Part shown: positions 24,301 to 34,304 of the stretch, piece after piece
Layout: every line of letters starts with the position of its first letter
Numbering within the stretch: the first letter of the stretch is position 1
Assembly: GCA_000787465.1 (NCBI GenBank)
Contig: JSYX01000027.1
Span: 24,504-88,503 of the forward strand
Origin: Thermomucor indicae-seudaticae
Taxonomy: Eukaryota > Mucoromycota > Mucoromycetes > Mucorales > Lichtheimiaceae
Length of the DNA stretch: 64,000 nucleotides
Direction: 5' to 3'
Position numbers and translations under genes: made by a program
Notes under the pieces: model-generated
Databases searched by the model: none
What the model saw: only the letters and a program-made list of their open reading frames with translations
Told to the model about the DNA's origin: nothing

Positions 24301-25936
24301 ATGCGGTCCTTGTTGCCTTTGACATGCGCTATTTTGGCTCTATCGGGCACATTGGCTGTCCCGGTTGATCTGGATTTGGATATTTGTATCGCTTTAGATT
24401 CAGATTGTGAAGAACATAAGAAGAATTCTACTACTGTTCCCCGCCTTCCGACGATCTATGATAACGGCTTGGTAAGTATACTCCATCCTATCTTTCGAAG
24501 TTATTTCTGAGACAGTCTTCGTTAATAGGTCGTAGTCGACTTTGATATTGGCAAGTTGACCTAATCCAAGAGCGAAAAACGAGTTCGATGCTGTCGCTAA
24601 CACAGGCAAATATGAAAAGGTCGACCTGCTCAAAGGTTCCCACTTGTTTTCGACACAAGCAGTGCTGTGTCCTGGGTACCTGTGGACAAGGTACAGTAAG
24701 CGGGGTACAAAAGAGAAGCTCTAACATAATCAAGGAGGAAATGTGCTAAACGCTTATGGTGTATAGTGCGAATGTGTTTTGAGTTTTGGCGACAACAAGA
24801 CGTATAATCCTTACGCTTCTACGACAGCTCGAGACTTACACAAGAAAGGATCAATCCAATATGATAACGGTATAAGCGTGCAATTTGATTACTGGAAGGT
24901 TAATATCACCTCGCCCACTCGGTGCAACAAGTTTTTTACTTATCGCTCATTGCGTTAACTTATATTTATATAGGATACTGCAGCTTTTCCGAATGATGTC
25001 TGGACCTCGCAATCGTTCATTGTTGGTGCTGCCTACAGTATCTCGGGTGTACCATCCGATGCAGCCTATGGTATACCACATGTGCTGACTTATTGAACCA
25101 CCAAACAACATGCTAAACTTTAATGACTTTTTATTTCCAGTGGGTTACTTTGGCTACGGTGGCGACGATGACTATGTTCCATCCAAGAAGCGGTCCAGTA
25201 AGTACCTAGAAACACGACAAAAAATAACAAAGAGCGACAAGGCGTACTTAATATGAGATATAAAGTGTTGAAAAGAGATGGCAGAGGCGGAGGCGGCTCG
25301 GGTGACCAAATCCGCGGTATTGGTGCGAGCAAGCCCCCCGGTGACCGAAAGCGCTGGTCCCCGAAAACGGGCTACTTGACCTTTGGCATCGACCCATCAC
25401 TTTACCAGGGTGAGATTGCTTGGCTGCCCTTACCTTCCAGTGCAGACGAGTGTGGCGGCGGCTCGATTTACTGGCGCACAGCACTCAAAGGCTACTCCGT
25501 TGGCAATAACTGTGACGAATCGCTCGGTACCAATACTTTTGCCAAATTCGCCACGGGCGAACCCTTGATCTATGCCCCTCCCGCCCAAGCAGACGCACTC
25601 CACGCCTCGATTGGTGCAGAGTACAGTGTGCCCCGGGGCCGCTACGTCTTGAAATGCAGCGCTTGCCAAACCATTCCTGATTTGACGCTGCGGTTTGAAG
25701 GCTACGACGTCTCTTTACCACCTTCGGTTTGGACGACCCCAGTGGATAATGATAACGACCTATGCGAGACGATCGTTACAAAGAGCCAGGATTCTGAACA
25801 ACAAACTTGGGTCATTGGGGCGGCTTTCTTGAATAACTTTTACCATATTTACGATAATGGCGAAAACAGGATTGGTCTCGCGTATCTTGCCGACCAAGGG
25901 ATTGGCGCAAAGATCACAAAGAACGACTCGAACTAA
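24301..25936 (+). CDS. Secreted aspartic-protease-like protein, probable pseudoenzyme
   Basis: Seven exons (24301-24471, 24529-24554, 24636-24695, 24769-24898, 24974-25070, 25141-25197, 25266-25936) are phase-consistent and give 403 residues. A signal peptide (LLPLTCAILALSGTLAVP) and short propeptide precede a pepsin-like (A1) fold. The first active-site motif is LVFDTSSAVSWVP, with DTSS in place of the usual DTGS. The second lobe aligns at FAKFATGEPLIYAPPAQADA, where the family has a DTGT/DSGT motif; the catalytic Asp position is Ala. WVIGAAFLNNFYHIYD near the end is the conserved C-terminal hydrophobic motif. Missing the second Asp, the protein is unlikely to cleave peptides and may bind substrates or inhibitors instead (inference). 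The GTTG donor of intron 2 is unusual but required by the frame. Confidence 0.82.
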
Positions 25937-26046
25937 TATTTATCATTGTTATGCGTATGCTAACAAGCGCCTTTTCTCTTTGTGTATTGGTTTTTTTCCT
26001 TACTTAATTCATCACATTAGACATAGATAAATACGTTGATTTGATT

Positions 26047-27267
26047 TTACACTTCAATAATCTTGATGCCTTGGAAATCTTCAGATACACCATCCACAAG
26101 ACGAATGCGATCGTCACTGAATTCAAGAACGCAGCTGCGACCAGCAAATGTTACACCTGTCATAAACTTCCACTTAGAATCTGTACGTATTGCTGCCAAC
26201 TTGGAGAGGGAAGGGCCACATTACCTCTTTCTGTGCCTGTACGATTACAAGCTACAAAGTATACGGGTTTATTAGATGATCGGGTGATCAGAGGCGTCAT
26301 TCGGGTTGCCCAATATCGAACTGTGTCCGATCCAGGACCCGGGCTTTTGAGCCACGCCATGATGCATATGATGAGTTCAGACGAGTGCTCCAGATGGAAA
26401 TTGGCAAATTCAAAGTCATGGAAACTGGCTTCGAATCGATAAGGGTTAATGTCCATGCATATACCAAAGCCAACCTTTAACACATTTATCAGTTAGTCAT
26501 CCTGTGATGTTCCTTCTTTATTCAATGCACTTCTAAATACCTTGCCGAGTCCGTCAATGACCATAGAAAGAAATCCGGGCCCTTCGGTTGCCCAGTTTTC
26601 ATCCGTTGTGTACAAGAACGTTTTCCTATATGTGGTGACCAGACGTCCTTCTGGATCGACGCAACATAAGCTGTTATAATATGTCTCTATATATATTCAC
26701 ATATTAGATCGAGTAGAAGCCGATGACTTTGCGGATCGTCTGAACATGCCATTTTGGATCTCTGGGTATCCTACGACTACGTGACACCGAAGACGAACCG
26801 CTGAGAAAAGCAAGTGAGACGGGCCATGGTTTTGTACCGCGTTTTCTTTTTGTCTCTGTTACCTACCCTGCTTTTTAGTCCACTCGACCGTGGGACCGGT
26901 TTCAGCGTCTTCCGCCATCGGCTTGATCTCTTCCACACTATTGTAGACATAGCCTGCCAATGATTATGTCTCTAAACAAACGTTTCTTGAGGAAATTGTA
27001 TAATAGCAGTACCTGAAAATGCCATTTCAGGCAACACCAGTAAATCCATGTCACCAGGTCCGTAACTTGTTCAATAACACAGCAGTAAATAAGGCGGTGT
27101 TTCTGTGAAACACAAAGCTCATTTACTTACCCAGAGAGCCATTCATTTACACGTTCCATGTTGGCATCACGGTCTCCCCAAATGGGATCCAGTTGACAAC
27201 AGGCTGGTTTTTCTCAGCCACCCGATCTTGGGAACGAAATGCAGCAATTATTCTTACCAATCTTCAT
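26047..27267 (-). CDS. NTA1: NTA1-like N-terminal amidohydrolase (nitrilase superfamily)
   Basis: Eight exons (27267-27258, 27203-27131, 27065-27013, 26953-26867, 26800-26750, 26686-26541, 26474-26225, 26180-26047) give 267 residues. It belongs to the carbon-nitrogen hydrolase family. The first exon encodes only MKI plus one base, joining to ACCQLDPIWGD. The catalytic triad is visible: Glu in LVLPEMAFSGY, Lys in TYRKTFLYTTDENW and Cys in GFGICMDINPYRFEA. The GICMDINPYRFEA motif is that of yeast NTA1. NTA1 deamidates N-terminal Asn and Gln, feeding proteins into the Arg/N-degron pathway. The intron 26749-26687 has a GC donor (AATG then GCATGT); splicing there yields the expected VVGYPEIQNETYYNSL reading. 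The yeast protein is longer, so this version lacks some C-terminal insertions. Confidence 0.88.
26687..26749 (-). other. GC-AG intron in the NTA1-like gene
   Basis: The donor reads AATG followed by GCATGT and the acceptor is TATATAG. Using it restores the conserved reading GYPEIQNETYYNSL; no GT donor nearby keeps frame. Confidence 0.7.
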
Positions 27268-28083
27268 CAGCGCGACCAGGACAGGACGAAAGCCGTGGTC
27301 TTCACGCTAGCTGAGCCTTAACTGTTCGCTTGTTCCTCATTTAGGCAAGAATCTGAGTCGTCTTTTGGCAGAAGCTCCATAGCTTGGGATACCGGATTTT
27401 GTCGGAAATATGGAGTTTTTCGCGGCGTTTGCGCCACCGTAAAGTAAAAATTGCGAAAGGTCTATGGAGAAATCGAGGTAGACACATGACATATGCTGCG
27501 GAAACCTTAATGTATGCGTCTGTGCGTTCGATAAACTGCGTAACGGAGTACGCCTAAAAAAGACCTGATCATGTGTATCTACTTTCTACAATATGAAGAA
27601 ACTGTCCACTCGGTTTCCCATTTTCAGGATATCAATCAGAAAGACATAAGAAGGTTATCGATAAACTTATGATAGCAGAAATGGTAACACGCGAATAAGA
27701 CATATCAAAGCTGTTGGCACAAGTGGTTAAAGCTTACCAAAACTGACGGTACAGAGACTGAATATGACAAGAAGAGAATAGAGAAGTAAGAAATCGTAGA
27801 GACAGAGACAGAAACAAGAATCGAACAAAGTCGCTAAGCTACCACATCCTGACTAAATAACATCCAAGAAGGGGTCAAGATATTGAAACGTGGAGCATTC
27901 ATCTGCCAGTTATGAAATTGGAAAAGATCGTCGATAAATGGACGAGTCAAGAGTAATTTGCACAAGCTGCCGACTTGTGCGAAAGCAGGACATCCAAATT
28001 TAACATCTAACGAGTATATCCAGGAAGGATGTCCTGTTGGTGACCCGCATGTGCAAGTTTTCTTAGACCAAACGGCCGTTTTA
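27268..28083. other. Region between NTA1-like gene and transposon block
   Basis: No supported gene. A minus-strand open frame (28106-27834) runs across the left end of the decayed transposon and is probably fortuitous. Confidence 0.4.
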
Positions 28084-28602
28084 CAGACGGTGCCCGTTAA
28101 TTTCACCTCTCGTTAATTTCACACCCCGTTTATTTCACCTTTTGTCGATGAATACCCAAAAAACATAGTGTCGATTTTCACATCCCCGCTCATCTCACTT
28201 TCACTTTGAAACCGCGTATGTGAATCCTAAGCGGGGATTACACAAAAAACTGATATATATGCCATCAGAAAATGATGCTACTTCATGGATGTGAAGAACC
28301 TTTCGTGGGTGGCCTGTTTGCTGAAAAATCCTTACTCAGACCGTCCCGCAGGATCCAAAAGGCGTTTTGTTGCTCATATGGAAGAAAATTGTTCCCGTTG
28401 AAGGGACGTACAAGGTGCCAAAAGAAATTTTGCCCAGAAAATTAGACAGCATGCAGTTTGAAGTCTTATGAGAGTTGTTTATGTAAATTCATGTTCGATT
28501 TTAGCGCTTTCTGTCCTACTTCGCTACTGTTTAATTCATTTAGACATCCAGATTTTTGGTTTGCCGGCAAAGAACATTCTAGATCAACAACATATACGCT
28601 GA

Positions 28603-28687
28603 CCTTGAGAATTCGATTTAATGATATTTCAATTTAGTGATCACTGTTCGGATTTTCACCCCCGATCACTAAATCGAGCGCCTACTG
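28603..28687 (-). mobile_element. Isolated pogo-type terminal inverted repeat
   Basis: Read on the minus strand from 28687 this begins CAGTAGGCGCTCGATTTAGT, preceded by TA. It continues with the same GTGATC and ATCGAATTC blocks as the left end of the nearly intact element at 58419. It appears to be one end of a related element; the other end was not found. Confidence 0.6.
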
Positions 28688-28914
28688 TACTTGTAATTTC
28701 CTTTTACACACCAAGGGAACATCCGAGAAAAATCGGGCCAAAATATGGCAAAAGACTTTCGTGCAAAAATCTGAACCTCTGCACCTCTGACCAGATTTTT
28801 GGTAAACGACCAGTCCCAGCTTTCCCATTTGGAGCTTTTTTGAGCCTCTACAACCAATAATTGTTACCGATAACAAGCGATAATAACGATGATTTGAGAC
28901 AAAACTATCAAATT

Positions 28915-29330
28915 TTATTGCATATTTGTTTGTCTATTAAGCAAAATTTGCAGATAGTCCAATGCTGAAGGTACCTGTGCTCGTGCCTCCTCCCGCGACG
29001 GCATTCCCTCTCCCGCGTTTCTGGCCGCATTGCCGCGCTCGATCCGGCCTTGCACGTTTCGCTCCCTCGTGACGATGTCCCGGGCAAAGAGATCGTTGTC
29101 GATGGTGTCCACCACTTGCGACCAGTCCATGTTCTTGCCCTCTCTCTTGTATCTGGCCGTAAAGTGGCGAATGACCCCCAGTTTTGCCTACATCCGTGCC
29201 GTTAAGTGGACGTGCCCCGCGTAAACCGCCGTTGCGAGCTCGTCGATGCTCTTTTGGTCCCAGATGCTGTAGCTGCTTTTGTTGCCAAGCACCTAGAAGC
29301 ATTTGGAGTGAACAAGTGCCTATGGTGCAA
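28915..29330 (-). pseudogene. Unrecognised degenerate coding remnant
   Basis: Two minus-strand frames read as a coherent, charged, GC-richer protein segment, ending with KREGKNMDWSQVVDTIDND and RIERGNAARNAGEGMPSREE. An internal stop or frame change lies near 29190. The base composition is higher in GC than its AT-rich surroundings. I do not recognise the family. It sits inside the decayed transposon and could be a captured fragment or part of another mobile element. Confidence 0.3.
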
Positions 29331-30673
29331 GTCAGCTTAAATCGACACTGGGTCAAAAAATTGGGAAAGTGCTTTCGGAGAAACCCCGTGGGTGTTCTAT
29401 ACTCCCAGATCTTTTTATTCCATACTCTTTATGAATCAGTGATCTGAACGAACATTTAGCAAAGGGGACAGAAGCAAAAGGAACATGCACGCGTATGGTT
29501 CGAATTCTTTTTACCTTTCCGATGCATAACATGCTTACGTAGTCCTTTTATGAACGATTAAGTGGGGGGGGGGTTCTTTTTGGACTTTACGCATTAACAA
29601 AGAGCATTTAGAGAGGGAATAGACATTTTATTAGATGGTCTTCTGGCTTTTGTACATGTCATATAGAAAACCGCAGTTGCGACTACATGTAGTTCTATGT
29701 ACAAAGTGTAGGCAAAGCATGCTAGTGTGCATTTCAAAGTCCGCGAAAAGCAGGACGACAGACAGACAGACACGACCGTTGCAAGAGGCGTTCTTCAAAC
29801 CCCGATTCTATCGTATAGAACGCCTAAAAAAGGAAAAATTTTCCTTTTAAATCGGCGACTTCATCGGTGATTTAATTATCGTCACATATAAAGGTCAAGC
29901 TGGTGAAAGTTTACATGTCCACTCTTACTCTCCTGTGAGACTTGTACTTCTCTGTTGCGTCCATTCAGGTTCTGGTTTAAACCTCTTGCGAATCGACCGG
30001 TTGTGGGATTCCAGGGATTGCGAGCTTTTTAAAAGACGGCTTCTCTTGTTCGTCTTGGCATTGTTCGTGTTAGAAGACTGAGGAATATTGCTTAAGTTAT
30101 GAGCTGTTTTCTTCTTTATAGAATGGTTGCACTTTGCTTTCTAGAACGGACACACATTGCAAAAAAGTGTTGAAACGGCCCGTTTCAACACTTGAAGCAG
30201 TATCGGATGAACGCTTTTTGTTGCATGATATCACAAAAGAAATGTATTCCTTCCTGGTTTGTGGTGACTTCCTATACAGGCTAAGCCTACTGACTTCGCT
30301 TTTTGGTGGGCAGAATCCGGATTCTGTCGCGTCAAAACCACTTTCTCACTTAGCGGCTCTGCGTAGGCTAACGTGCCTAACCACGGCAAATATATTACCC
30401 GGACGATATCGCAATCTGATTGGCTAATAACCGATGGGGAGGGTTGGGGGATGGAGATTCTGGAGAGCCACTTATAAAAATGCTCCGAATTTGATGGCTT
30501 ATAAGTCTGGATTCTCTTATCCTAATAGAAAATCTGAACCGATAACTTTTTTATTTGACTCAAAATGAACCCATTTATCGGTTTACTTTTTATCGTAGGG
30601 TGGTTGTGTGTGTGCTATAACGCTTCAAGGTTGGCCACTGATCGTGTCGATTTAACGTGACTTCCACCATAAA

Positions 30674-30815
30674 GCAGGTTGAAGGTATCCTGTGTTCTCT
30701 TGACGGAGGGGAGTACTCAGAGCTCAAAGACCAAATGAGAGCATGTAGAGACGATCCCCGAAAGAAATTATCGCAAAAGCAATCTCAGTTAGACAGCTTC
30801 TTCACAAAGGAATAA
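30674..30815 (+). pseudogene. C-terminal remnant of pogo-like transposase
   Basis: This is an in-frame segment ending VEGILCSLDGGEYSEL, then DDPRKKLSQKQSQLDSFFTKE and a TAA stop. The final aromatic motif preceded by Gln/Ser/Leu is the usual tail of pogo/Tigger transposases. Upstream frame continuity is lost. Confidence 0.55.
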
Positions 30816-31171
30816 AGTTTCTACTCGCTACGTTTCAGATTTATCATGTTCCCTGCATATACTCTCAACCCTCGATAAGATTTCAACTTTGTTCTTGGCC
30901 TTGGAATAGGAAATTAACGGGGACTTGAAAATTTTTATAAGTAATTTAGTCCGTTCCCTGAATGTCCTTGAAATAAGCGAGTGCTTGAAATTAACCGATA
31001 TGAAATTAACGTGGATCGACTGTATCACTATGCGAGACCGAAAAACGTCGCAGGTGAAAAAGATACTATATCGGCAGTCATTCGCAGGCAAACGCGAATG
31101 GTGCCCTCGTTTCCTATACTTGTATGATGGATGCATAGTAAAAGCTTTATCATGACCTCTTTCAACGGGTA

Positions 31172-31870
31172 CAGACATCCCCCGATTTTTCAGCCTCGGT
31201 TTTTCTACGGCGTCGCACTTCTCAGCTTTCTTCAATATGAATCCGCTGAAAACTTCTAAAAATTTTTAATTCCTCGCTTCCTTCAATTTTTCTGTCAGGA
31301 AAATGATCCGGAAAATATCGGAGTTCACATATAACCAATTTGGCTCCTTTCTTTGATTTTTTTGATGTGCCACTTTGAGTATTTTCTTTGTACTTGCGTC
31401 CCGACATTTAGATATTGACCTCTCGTCTGGTGCTTTCGGGATATTGGATTATTTCTTTGCGCACTAGGCTAGCTGTATGTCTGTCATATGGGGCTCCTTT
31501 GCTGCTCTCTGGACCGATAATCCTCGCTGACACTCGCTGAGCTTAACATATTTCTTTAGCGTAGCCTTTTCAGTGAAGTGTTGAATAAAAGCAGTTTACA
31601 TCGACGGAACAAAGCAGCTTTATTCATATATTTGCGAAATTGCTCAAAGGAACCTCCGTTTACTTTCCAGATTATTCCTACAGATTTTTACCGCAGATAA
31701 CACCAACATATTAGGAAGGCTTTTGTTACCTGGAAAGTGCCAGAATCGCAACTTACTTCGATGCCGCTTTAACGTCCTTCCATGTTCCTGATTTCCTGAT
31801 TTTTTCAGCGCTCGTATTTTTCTGGTTTGGCGGAGGAAGATCCGCGGCGGAAAAAAGCGGAGGATGACTG
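31172..31870. mobile_element. Non-autonomous DNA transposon (MITE-like) with TA duplication
   Basis: The left end CAGACATCCCCCGATTTTTC and the reverse complement of the right end CAGTCATCCTCCGCTTTTTT are clearly related. Both are flanked by TA (31170-31171 and 31871-31872). The 699-base interior has no transposase-like frame. It lies 147 bases beyond the end of the decayed pogo-like element. Confidence 0.6.
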
Positions 31871-32189
31871 TACACTGTCTCGTAATGTTGCCTATTACGC
31901 GAAAGAAGCGCCTTCTATAGGAAGTAACATAAATACTATGATAGGGACCTGTCCGAGAACTCCATTCCTCAAAAAATGACGATATAGACCGAATGGAGCA
32001 TAGTCAAAGCCATCTTATTACACTCCTTAAGCAAATGAACATCCGTGGACACATCTATAACATTTATTTTATGGATAGACCCAAGAAGCCTGCAAAGCAA
32101 TATCCTTTTCTTCGGTTAATCAAACAGAATTTCAAAAATAATTGCAGAGCTCGGAGTTTTGCCCTTTCTGTATGACGGGAGCTTGATTT

Positions 32190-33560
32190 CCGTTATAGGT
32201 CTCTCATTTTCCTTTTCCCTTTGTCGGCGTTTCTCGATATTCTCTACTCGTTGCAACGCTCCGCTTCCAAACCAAGATCAAGTGTTTCTGGGTCACTCCG
32301 GCAAAGAGCTCAAGTAGTCTGTTTCGAAGTGACAATTCCGTTTCACCCACTACAGCATTATGGGCGACTTGGTTTTTCACGAGAACCTCGATGCGGTCGA
32401 TGGGCTCCAATTGGTAACAATACGGAAGTGTCTTTTGGACTCTGCGACTCCTCGCACACGTGATCTCGTCGGAGATGACCTTGCTGTCCCCCTGAAAGGG
32501 TTCTTGACATGATCAAGTAATTATCGTTTTTCCGCTTTTTGCGTTGACCGCAAGGGGAAATCTTAACACCTTTTGGAGAACCGGTCCGAAATATCTGTAC
32601 GCTGTCCGCCGAAGTGGGCGCTGGATTGTCCTTGCGTACGTGATACTTAGCTTTGTCCATATGGATGACGCATTGTCCATATCTATCCTTAAGTGTATCG
32701 CATAAGTTTGTGAATACCCATTCGAAAATTTATGCAGTAAAATTTCCGTGGTAGACATGAAAGTGCGGGTAAATGCTGGCTTGGCGAAAGACAATCTGGG
32801 ACGATACCTCAAAACTTGTTATATGTGGCTAGACGGCCTTGCCAACAGGCATGCGGCCTCGTACACCTCCCGTCAGCGGCCATAATGAGAATGCTATTTG
32901 TGACACGGTCAGCGTTCAACTTGTTATAATGTCGGAACACAACAAAGGCACTAAACATGACCAGTGTAGAACTATGGCCGCCTTCTTTGACAATAACGCC
33001 ATTTGGGACCCACGTACAGCGAGTGTGATTGAAGTATTTGTTATGGTTTGATTTGTTGTCTGTTAGTGAGATGAGGTAACCGACAATAGGTTCGTTGAGA
33101 CTCTGCGTGGTTTATTGGTTAAAGAACTGGAGATTGCGGGGGCTCTTGGGTCGGGATTAAGTATATGTGATGACGTAGACGGTAATACGTATATGTTGTG
33201 GATGTGTACGTGCGTGTGACAATGATTATGGTATACGTGGTTATATGTGAAGTATGTCAGAATACGACATTGATGGTCACGGTGGCAGTAGGACTCGTCC
33301 AGAAAAACTTCTGCAAGCTACGCAGGCTGTTGCTGTTCCGATTCGCTAACTTTGCTTACACGTGCAAGTAACGGTAGGCTACGGTTTGAACAGCGTCATA
33401 CAGGATACTCTGGAGCGTACCCTTGCCGTATGTAAAACTTAGGTTTTTCAAATAATGGTGGACTCTTCTGCGGGAAACATCGTACCCCATCGTTTTAAGT
33501 CCAGCGCCGACGATTCTCGAGGTGAGCGTTTCGCCTTTTTCCTCGGCGCTGATGACGATT
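32190..33560 (-). pseudogene. Degenerate DDE transposase (Tc1/mariner-like)
   Basis: Several broken minus-strand frames carry transposase-like pieces in the right order. Near 33540-33370 there is a helix-turn-helix region (GYDVSRRRVHHYLKNL). Near 33040 a TWVPNG-type motif precedes the core. Near 32660-32616 DKAKYHVRKDNPAPT resembles the second catalytic block (DNAKYH) of DDE_3 enzymes, here with Lys in place of Asn. Near 32310-32270 the segment TQKHLILVWKRSV follows. Frameshifts and stops separate the pieces. Terminal repeats were not identified. Confidence 0.5.
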
Positions 33561-33770
33561 TCTCCAGTTGCTGCGTCTAGTTGTGGTGAATAACTTCAAC
33601 AGCTTTGGGTGGTTTTTGTTGACAGCCGGAAGTTTACTTACTGTGGTAAACACAACAATAAACGGTTGCCAATGGTGCAATACCCGTAAAAAAGTATACC
33701 CTGGTGAGCAGATCAGACTGGTTATGTCTCAGATACCAGATTGAACCCAAATAGATACAGACACCCAGCT

Positions 33771-34040
33771 AGGGCTCCGAAGGGACCGGGCCGGGCTGGG
33801 CCATTGAATTGGGCAACTGGGCCGGGCCGAATCTGGGCCCGACCTCGGCCCAGGCCCGGATAAAGAGCATCACATAGCAATCACTTAGCAGAAAAGACTT
33901 TGTGGGCTATGCAAAGTAAACGACTTCTCAAGAATCTACAGTGCGCCTTAGGGCTCCTAACTGGGCTGGGCGGCCCAGATCCAGCAGACTATCTGGGCTA
34001 ACTGGGCCTGGGCCGCCCAGCCCCAGTTAGGAGCCCTAGT
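33771..34040. repeat. GC-rich palindromic word-repeat element (CTGGGC/GCCCAG type)
   Basis: The outer ends are inverted copies (AGGGCTCC at 33771 and GGAGCCCT ending at 34040). A second nested copy starts at about 33950 (AGGGCTCCTAACTGGG), facing CCCAGTTAGGAGCCCT. The interior is dense in CTGGGC, GGGCCGGG and reverse complements, able to fold into strong hairpins. The central 60 bases are ordinary AT-rich sequence. Confidence 0.75.
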
Positions 34041-34052
34041 TCAACCATTTTT

Positions 34053-34110
34053 GCTACCCTAACCTTACCGAGTCCACCTGGGACTCGACTCGATAGTCGC
34101 GATAAAAACA
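34053..34110. repeat. Word-repeat element fragment (GAGTC/GACTC type)
   Basis: This 58-base segment is homologous, base for base, to 61215-61275. It carries GAGTC/GACTC words where the other carries GGGTC/GACCC. It abuts the right end of the preceding palindromic element. Confidence 0.7.
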
Positions 34111-34304
34111 TACGTTCTGTTCTCTCTCTTCTCTCTACTTTGCCTTTTGTCTCTTCATTTTTTCGTCTTCAGTTATACCGTAGACATTTAACAAAGCTCT
34201 AATCCTTTAAACCTCAGTCTCCCGTTATATAACTGGTCGTGAAGGAGGAAAAAGAGAAGCACAATGCTTTAATGTGATAATTACATTATGTAGTTTCATC
34301 TTTG

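Larger units (their letters stand above)
28084..31022 (+). mobile_element. Decayed pogo/Tc1-superfamily DNA transposon
   Basis: The left end begins CAGACGGTGCCCGTTAATTT after TA (28082-28083). The right end, read in reverse complement, begins CAGTCGATCCACGTTAATTT before TA (31023-31024). Both ends carry subterminal copies of a GTTAATTTCA-like word, so they form a diverged inverted-repeat pair with a TA target duplication. Inside, only the C-terminal tail of a transposase is readable (about 30674-30815, plus strand), ending KQSQLDSFFTKE and a stop. This is typical of the end of Tigger/pogo-type proteins. The remaining 2.5 kb is degraded and includes another transposon end (28603-28687) and an unrelated minus-strand frame (29130-28915). 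Confidence 0.65.

Noticed and set aside
29562..29572. G-run
   Set aside because: Simple homopolymer of no evident function.
33100..33180. tRNA-like sequence (TGGTTAAAG followed by GGGTCGGGATT)
   Set aside because: The B-box is poor and no cloverleaf with a paired acceptor stem could be drawn.
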